Source: Negativicutes bacterium (lineage in GTDB: Bacteria; Bacillota_C; Negativicutes; Sporomusales_B; JARLHX01). From it: 34,921 bases of DNA. Of the stretch, positions 30,914-34,921 are shown in pieces. The DNA is taken from contig JARLHY010000111.1 in the NCBI GenBank assembly GCA_031292015.1, positions 1-34,921 of the forward strand, written 5' to 3'. A program made the position numbers and the translations under genes. The notes below the pieces were generated by a model, which searched no databases, was not told the DNA's origin, and was given only the letters and a program-made list of their open reading frames with translations. Positions within the stretch are counted from its first letter, which is position 1, and each line of letters starts with the position of its first letter.

Positions 30914-31885
30914 ATGTTGCCCAAAGGAGCGAATTTACAAAAAATCCGGGACGGGAAAAAGACTTACGCAATCACCCCGCATTTGCCGGGCGGGTTTATC
31001 AAACCGGAAATGTTGGAGAGCTTTGCCCAAGTGGCGAGAAAGTACCACGGCACCCTGAAGCTGACGTCGGCCCAGCGGATCATGATCACCGGGCTGCAGG
31101 CCGAAGATGTGGACGGTGCCTGGGATGACTTGGGCATGGAACCGGCGATGGGGTTCGCCAACTGTGTCCGCAGTGTGAAGATTTGCCCAGGGACCGCTTT
31201 TTGCAAGCGGGGCAAACAGGACAGCATCAGACTGGGGCTCGAACTTGACCGGAGGTATATCAAAAAAGAGATGCCTTCCCGGATGAAGCTGGGTGTTTCC
31301 GGCTGCCCGAATTCCTGCGGGGAAGCGATTATCAAGGATATCGGCCTGATCGGCACCGACGAAGGCTGGGACGTTTACGTCGGCGGCAGCGCCGGGTCCC
31401 ATCCCCGCCTTGCCGATAAGCTGATTGCCGGACTAGGCTTTGACGATACCCTGAAGATGGTGGATATTATTGTCCGCTACTATCAGAAAAACGCCGATAT
31501 CGAGCGAGTCGGCCAGTTTATTGAGCGAATCGGCTTTGAAATATTCAAGAAGGACGTTCTGGCGGAGTTCAACAGCGCCGCTGCCGTGGCAGAGGCGCCT
31601 GCCAAGCCTTTCTCGGCGGGAGAGAAGATTATCCCCAAACCGGGCGGCCTGACTGAGGGAAATCTGGTGTTGGGGGATCCCATTACCGCCGACAGCGTCA
31701 TCGCCGACATCATCCGCGTATATCCCCAGACGGTTCCGGTTTTGCGCTCGCACGGGATGGGTTGCCTGGGCTGCCCGTCGGCTACCGGCGAAGCACTGAA
31801 AAAGGCGGCCGAAATTCATGGCATCGACGTGGGCAAGCTGACCGAGTCCTTGAACGAAGTTGCAGCAGGGGGGAAAGAGTCATGA
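30914..31885 (+). CDS. Siroheme nitrite/sulfite reductase half-module fused to DUF1858
   Basis: The 323-residue protein starts with a nitrite/sulfite reductase ferredoxin-like half domain (about 5-70) containing the signature TLKLTSAQRIMITGL. The siroheme/[4Fe-4S] domain follows with cysteines C91, C97, C131 and C135 in CPGTAFC and CPNSC, the standard coupled-cluster set. Only one half-module is present, as in small anaerobic sulfite reductase-like proteins. After a linker (about 222-250) comes a DUF1858 domain (about 255-315) with C284-x2-C287 in HGMGCLGCPSA, found mostly next to hybrid-cluster proteins and other redox enzymes. It likely reduces sulfite, nitrite or a related compound in the cytoplasm. 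ATG 30914 follows GAGGAGGAG; its stop overlaps the next start. Confidence 0.9.
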   Translation: MLPKGANLQKIRDGKKTYAITPHLPGGFIKPEMLESFAQVARKYHGTLKLTSAQRIMITGLQAEDVDGAWDDLGMEPAMGFANCVRSVKICPGTAFCKRGKQDSIRLGLELDRRYIKKEMPSRMKLGVSGCPNSCGEAIIKDIGLIGTDEGWDVYVGGSAGSHPRLADKLIAGLGFDDTLKMVDIIVRYYQKNADIERVGQFIERIGFEIFKKDVLAEFNSAAAVAEAPAKPFSAGEKIIPKPGGLTEGNLVLGDPITADSVIADIIRVYPQTVPVLRSHGMGCLGCPSATGEALKKAAEIHGIDVGKLTESLNEVAAGGKES

Positions 31886-32556
31886 GTGCCTTCATCGGTC
31901 CGATTCACTACTGGCTGTACGGAAAAATCCGCTTAGTCAGTGAGCGGGAAGAGTATATGTATCAAAAGGCGCAGGAAATGTGCGGTTCGACAGCCGAGGA
32001 GCTGCGGGAGCAGGTATGGCAGACCTACGGCCCGCCGCTTGCTGACAAGGATCTCAGCGAAATGATCGACCAAAACAACATCCACGGCTGGCTGCAGCGG
32101 CAGATCAATGCTGCTGAATCCAGAGAGGCCGCTTTTATCAAGGAATTACTCGACACGTGCGGCGACGCCGCAGGCGATTTGGTGGAAAAAGCTTTTTCGG
32201 AGCACGGCAAGATCACCGGCCAACGCGCCGCGGCTCAGGGCAAATATGACGTGAGTACAGCCCCTGGCATCTATAAAGCGCTGAATGATCACTACCTCAA
32301 CGGCATGCCGTGCGACCAGGCTGACACGGTCATAGCGTCAGAAGCCGGCGGCATCGTCTGGGAAACCGGCGCCTGTCTGCAGGCGCCGAACTGGAAGAGA
32401 GCCGGTATCGCCGACAGCATTATGGCGAAGTTTTATCTGGCCTGGCTCAAAGCCTTTGTCGAGGGGATAAACCCGGCCTTCGTTTTCCGGGCCGCGGCCG
32501 GCGGCGCTCCGGCAGGAACTGCCGGACAGCGGCGCGAGATCGGCAAAAAGAAATAA
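31882..32556 (+). CDS. Unknown protein co-translated with the siroheme reductase
   Basis: I do not recognise this 224-residue protein. Its ATG (31882) overlaps the reductase stop in ATGA, so the two are almost certainly translated together. It is soluble and mostly helical, with IGPIHYWLYGKIRL at the start, scattered cysteines (in EMCGS, DTCGD, MPCDQ and GACLQ) and a conserved-looking core EAGGIVWETGACLQAPNW followed by AWLKAFVEGINPAF. The tail is basic (GQRREIGKKK). Cysteines and coupling to a siroheme protein suggest a redox partner or maturation factor, but this is inference. A longer frame from 31762 runs inside the reductase and is not used. Confidence 0.8.
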   Translation: MSAFIGPIHYWLYGKIRLVSEREEYMYQKAQEMCGSTAEELREQVWQTYGPPLADKDLSEMIDQNNIHGWLQRQINAAESREAAFIKELLDTCGDAAGDLVEKAFSEHGKITGQRAAAQGKYDVSTAPGIYKALNDHYLNGMPCDQADTVIASEAGGIVWETGACLQAPNWKRAGIADSIMAKFYLAWLKAFVEGINPAFVFRAAAGGAPAGTAGQRREIGKKK

Positions 32557-32585
32557 GAAATAAACAAGCTGAGAAACCTATTTTT

Positions 32586-32766
32586 CAGGCCGCTCAGAAG
32601 CCCCCAGATGCACGACGGCCCCGCAGACCCAGCAGCGACGCGTACTGGGAAGTACGCTAGCAATGGGTTTGTGGGGCCAAGTGCGCAGTTCTTGCGCTTC
32701 AGCGCTTAGAACTGCGGCCTACCCTTTACGGGTGCAAAGCAGATGGGGGTTTATCAACGGCCTGAG
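32586..32766 (-). repeat. Structured intergenic repeat, copy 2 (inverted, with 54-nt insertion)
   Basis: This is the reverse-oriented homologue of 9857-9984. Outer and core segments are almost unchanged, but 54 bases (32681-32734) are added at one point in the strand facing the ACCCA stem. The added segment folds by itself: GCAGTTCT-N15-AGAACTGC with an inner GCGC/GCGC pair, plus ACCC-TTTAC-GGGT. The element lies directly after the siroheme operon and touches its terminator (32766). It may be the full-length form, with copy 1 a deletion product. Confidence 0.85.
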
Positions 32767-32792
32767 AGCCGCGAAAATTTCGCGGCTCTTTT
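32766..32792 (+). terminator. Terminator of the siroheme operon
   Basis: GAGCCGCGAAA pairs perfectly with TTTCGCGGCTC around a single base, followed by four T bases. The distance to the operon stop (210 bases) is occupied by the structured repeat. Confidence 0.7.
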
Positions 32793-32814
32793 AGGTTCAG
32801 GGACTTAGGCTGTG

Positions 32815-33333
32815 CTAGGACCCCCGGATGGTCTGGAGAATGGTGGTGACTTCACTGCCGACCATGTCCGACAAGGCGTCAAGGGTGGACTGGGCTTCCT
32901 GGCCGTCGGGCCGGGTTACCGATTTATCGACAAGGAAGGCGCTGTCGGCGGTGGAATAGGTCTTTATGTCGAGAGCGACGTCGATAGGCCGCACCGAGAG
33001 CAGTATGATATAATTCACGTGACGGTTGGCGGCATAGGCCGCAAGATTTTCCGCCGTGGCGCCGGCGGCGCCGGTGACGCTGCAGCGGTTGAGGTCGCGC
33101 AGGACTTCGTTGCCGGACTGGACTTCACTGCCGAGAAACAACGCGTTGACTTTGAAGCGGATGACTTCGTTGAGGGCCTTGTTCAAGAGATCGGCTCCAG
33201 GCACATAACGGCCGGATGTATCGATGTAGAGGGCGACGGCGGCGAGGGCGTTGTCGCCGGACGCAGCTGCGGAGCAAGTCGCCGGACCGGCGATAGACAG
33301 CACCAGAAGACAGAGAATGATCAGTTTTTTCAA
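32815..33333 (-). CDS. Small secreted protein of unknown function
   Basis: The 172-residue protein has a signal peptide (hydrophobic 3-18, likely cleavage after SAA near 24). The mature part is a compact alpha/beta domain with ALYIDTSGRYVPGADLLNKA, an HVNYIILLSVRP strand and an alanine-rich centre. I do not recognise the family. The start is TTG 33333, eight bases after GAGGTG on the minus strand. It is a single gene, divergent from the HD-GYP gene. The plus-strand frame over the same bases is a shadow. Confidence 0.75.
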   Translation of the reverse strand: MKKLIILCLLVLSIAGPATCSAAASGDNALAAVALYIDTSGRYVPGADLLNKALNEVIRFKVNALFLGSEVQSGNEVLRDLNRCSVTGAAGATAENLAAYAANRHVNYIILLSVRPIDVALDIKTYSTADSAFLVDKSVTRPDGQEAQSTLDALSDMVGSEVTTILQTIRGS

Positions 33334-33360
33334 GATGAATACACCTCGGTATCGCGTAAT

Positions 33361-33395
33361 CTGACTGTCTCTCCGGTCTGGCGGAGTTCAGTCAG
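33361..33395. other. Stem-loop in the leader of the small secreted protein
   Basis: CTGACT pairs with AGTCAG and CTCCG pairs with CGGAG in nested order, with small internal loops. It lies 28 bases upstream of the minus-strand gene. A TATAAT box on the minus strand (33403-33398) sits just before it, so the hairpin would be at the very 5' end of the RNA. Confidence 0.35.
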
Positions 33396-33575
33396 ATATT
33401 ATATTCCCACTTTTTGCAGGGCCCGTCAAGCACCGCACCGGCAGCTACCAGGCCGAGCCGGCCGCTGAAGGAGGTTTTTGGCGGTTTGCCGGGCGGTTAC
33501 GGTTCCGCTTAATTATTTTGCTCTTTATACGATATATAGGGTAGGTAGGATATGGTTATCATGGGGGAATTTTCT

Positions 33576-34715
33576 ATGCGCAGGATAAGTCTGGATGAAC
33601 TTCAGGCAGGCATGTATCTGTCAAGACCGCTTATTGCGGCCGATGGCAAGGTTTTGCTTCATGAAGGCATCGAAATGAAAGAAAGGTATATTCAGTTTCT
33701 TCGTCAGCAGGGTTTTACTTCTTTATATATCGGAGAACCGGAAGACGAAGCCGCGGCTGAGGAGGAAGAGGACTATTACGACCTCGCGCACAGGAAAGAA
33801 GCAGTGAGCGCTGCCCGGGAAGCGGTTGATCACTTCCGGGTGGGCAAAGGCATACAACTCGACAGGGTAAAAAATATTGTCAGCGAGATGATCAGCCAGC
33901 TTGATGCGAACCCGGAAAAAATGCTTCATCTTCTGGATATTCGCCGCAAGGAAGAGTATATATTTTCCCATGCCGTCAATACTTGCATCCTGTCGGTGAT
34001 GTCCGGGCTGGCGCTGGGGTATGACGCCGCGCAGCTGGATGAGCTCGGCCTGGCGGCGATGCTTCACGATGTCGGCAAGATCAAATTCTCGCAACGCCTG
34101 GCGTCCCAGTTTCCCGACTATTTGTCAAGGAAGGAACGGGAAGAATACAAGCAGCATCCAATCTATACCCAGGAGATTCTGCGGGAGAACCGCCACCTGC
34201 CTGTCGATGTCGTCAACGCCTGTTTTCAGCATCATGAGCGCTGGAACGGCAGCGGCTACCCGCAGGGACTCAAGGGGGACGCGATCAGTGAATATGCCCA
34301 GATCATCAGCATCGCCGACGTCTATGACCGGCTGATCGCCGGAATGCCGCACCGGCGGGCTACGCCGGTATATTACGCGGTCGCTATTTTGAACAAGGCC
34401 GCCGGAGAGTATTTTTCCCCGGCAGTTGTGGAGAAGTTCAATCAGAATGTCGCCATCTACCCCATCGGAAAGACGGTGCGGCTCAATAACCATCAGGTCG
34501 GCGTGATTCTCGGCGTCGGCATAAAGAACAAAAGCACTCCGGTGATCCGTATCACCTCGAGCCCGAACCAGAATGACATCAATCAGCTGGTGGAACTTGA
34601 CCTGAAAAAGAATCCGGAACACTTTATCGTCGATTTTGAAGAAATCAATACAAGTTACACCCAGGCCTATGCCGACCAGGTCCATGTTGTCCGTTCCAAG
34701 GAGCAGTATTTATGA
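33576..34715 (+). CDS. HD-GYP domain cyclic-di-GMP phosphodiesterase
   Basis: This 379-residue protein joins a small N-terminal domain (about 1-100, starting RRISLDELQAGMYLSRPL) to an HD-GYP domain that hydrolyses cyclic-di-GMP. Key residues are all present: His132 in SHAVNTC, HD at 164-165 (LHDVGK), His194, the HH pair at 219-220 (FQHHERWNGSGYP) with GYP at 227-229, and Asp248 in IADVYDRL. It is therefore likely active. The start is ATG 33576, seven bases after GGGGGA; upstream in-frame ATG 33552 and 33561 have poorer ribosome sites. It may tune motility alongside the chemoreceptors. A clear terminator follows. Confidence 0.93.
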   Translation: MRRISLDELQAGMYLSRPLIAADGKVLLHEGIEMKERYIQFLRQQGFTSLYIGEPEDEAAAEEEEDYYDLAHRKEAVSAAREAVDHFRVGKGIQLDRVKNIVSEMISQLDANPEKMLHLLDIRRKEEYIFSHAVNTCILSVMSGLALGYDAAQLDELGLAAMLHDVGKIKFSQRLASQFPDYLSRKEREEYKQHPIYTQEILRENRHLPVDVVNACFQHHERWNGSGYPQGLKGDAISEYAQIISIADVYDRLIAGMPHRRATPVYYAVAILNKAAGEYFSPAVVEKFNQNVAIYPIGKTVRLNNHQVGVILGVGIKNKSTPVIRITSSPNQNDINQLVELDLKKNPEHFIVDFEEINTSYTQAYADQVHVVRSKEQYL

Positions 34716-34756
34716 AAAGGACGGCTGGGCCCAAGACCCGGGAGTCTGCCTGAGGC

Positions 34757-34789
34757 CCGCTTCTGTCGCAGGACAGAAGCGGCTTTTTT
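34757..34789 (+). terminator. Terminator of the HD-GYP gene
   Basis: CCGCTTCTGTC pairs perfectly with GACAGAAGCGG around GCAG, followed by C and six T bases, 42 bases after the stop. Confidence 0.9.
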
Positions 34790-34803
34790 GCGTCAGCGAA
34801 TAC

Positions 34804-34820
34804 CCCCCGCTATGCGGGGG
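34804..34820. other. Short GC-rich stem-loop
   Basis: CCCCCGC and GCGGGGG pair perfectly around TAT. No T-run lies on either side. It stands just before the cut gene at the right edge and could be part of its leader. Confidence 0.35.
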
Positions 34821-34843
34821 AGTTCAAAAAAGGCGGAGCCGTT

Positions 34844-34921
34844 GTGGTAGAAAAGTACACTATGCATTCAGGAAAAAATGAAATTCTATATGTCTCGGCT
34901 GAGCGTGGTTCCCAGCCGAAA
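34844..34921 (+). CDS. Possible start of a gene cut by the right edge
   Basis: GTG 34844 follows AAGGCGGAG with five-base spacing and opens a frame that runs to the end of the window, reading VVEKYTMHSGKNEILYVSAE and on. A competing ATG at 34878 in another frame has a weaker site. Too short to assign a function. Confidence 0.4.
   Translation, partial: MVEKYTMHSGKNEILYVSAERGSQPK

Noticed and set aside
1..34921. CRISPR array, tRNA, rRNA, prophage or insertion sequence
   Set aside because: No regularly spaced repeats, no tRNA or rRNA signatures and no integrase, transposase or phage structural gene is visible.

Overview
The window looks like chromosomal DNA of an anaerobic, probably spore-forming Firmicute. 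A member of the Negativicutes (Sporomusaceae-like) is my best guess, inferred only from gene content and style: moderately GC-rich coding DNA, strong AGGAGG ribosome sites with frequent GTG/TTG starts, abundant chemotaxis transducers, a TRAP-type binding lipoprotein, a MalT/LuxR giant regulator, siroheme/DUF1858 redox proteins and a textbook SigH-type promoter. No rRNA, tRNA, CRISPR array, prophage or insertion sequence is visible. About 27 complete genes and possibly two cut ones are present.

Layout. 1-2.9 kb: secreted alkaline phosphatase and a YibE/F membrane protein. 3.0-5.2 kb: an ACS-type MFS importer with an Isf-like flavoprotein, behind a promoter with a 13-bp inverted repeat. 5.2-8.6 kb: a TetR regulator divergent from an acyl-CoA ligase and a KASIII-fold enzyme whose His/Asn catalytic positions are altered. 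8.7-9.8 kb: a FIST sensor protein. 10.1-14.3 kb: a probable operon of a ROK regulator, an orphan TRAP binding lipoprotein, a xylose-isomerase-like epimerase and IolB, ending in a clear terminator, which suggests inositol/uronate-type sugar use. 14.5-15.6 kb: a secreted protein of unknown function behind a perfect SigH promoter match. 15.7-18.6 kb: a MocR regulator divergent from a PLP decarboxylase, with three ATACAATT repeats in the shared promoter. 18.8-19.7 kb: an AT-rich GT14-type glycosyltransferase. 20.0-24.2 kb: two chemoreceptors. 24.5-27.0 kb: a MalT-like LuxR regulator, then a DUF2442 protein and a DEAD-box helicase (to 29.1 kb). 29.2-32.6 kb: a long-chain acyl-CoA ligase divergent from a siroheme reductase half-module fused to DUF1858 and a co-translated unknown protein, with tandem Crp/Fnr-type sites between them. 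32.8-34.7 kb: a small secreted protein and an HD-GYP phosphodiesterase.

The most unusual non-coding signals are: (i) a structured intergenic repeat of about 128 bp at 9857-9984, present again inverted at 32586-32766 with a 54-nt hairpin-bearing insertion; (ii) a 12-mer TTGCAGGAATTT in front of three genes (one-mismatch copy before a fourth) that resembles SigH -35 boxes; (iii) a family of near-perfect stem-loops with AGGTTYTGCC arms; and (iv) paired palindromes exactly 40 bp apart in front of the ROK gene. The most interesting proteins are the triad-altered KASIII enzyme and the siroheme-DUF1858 fusion with its unknown partner.
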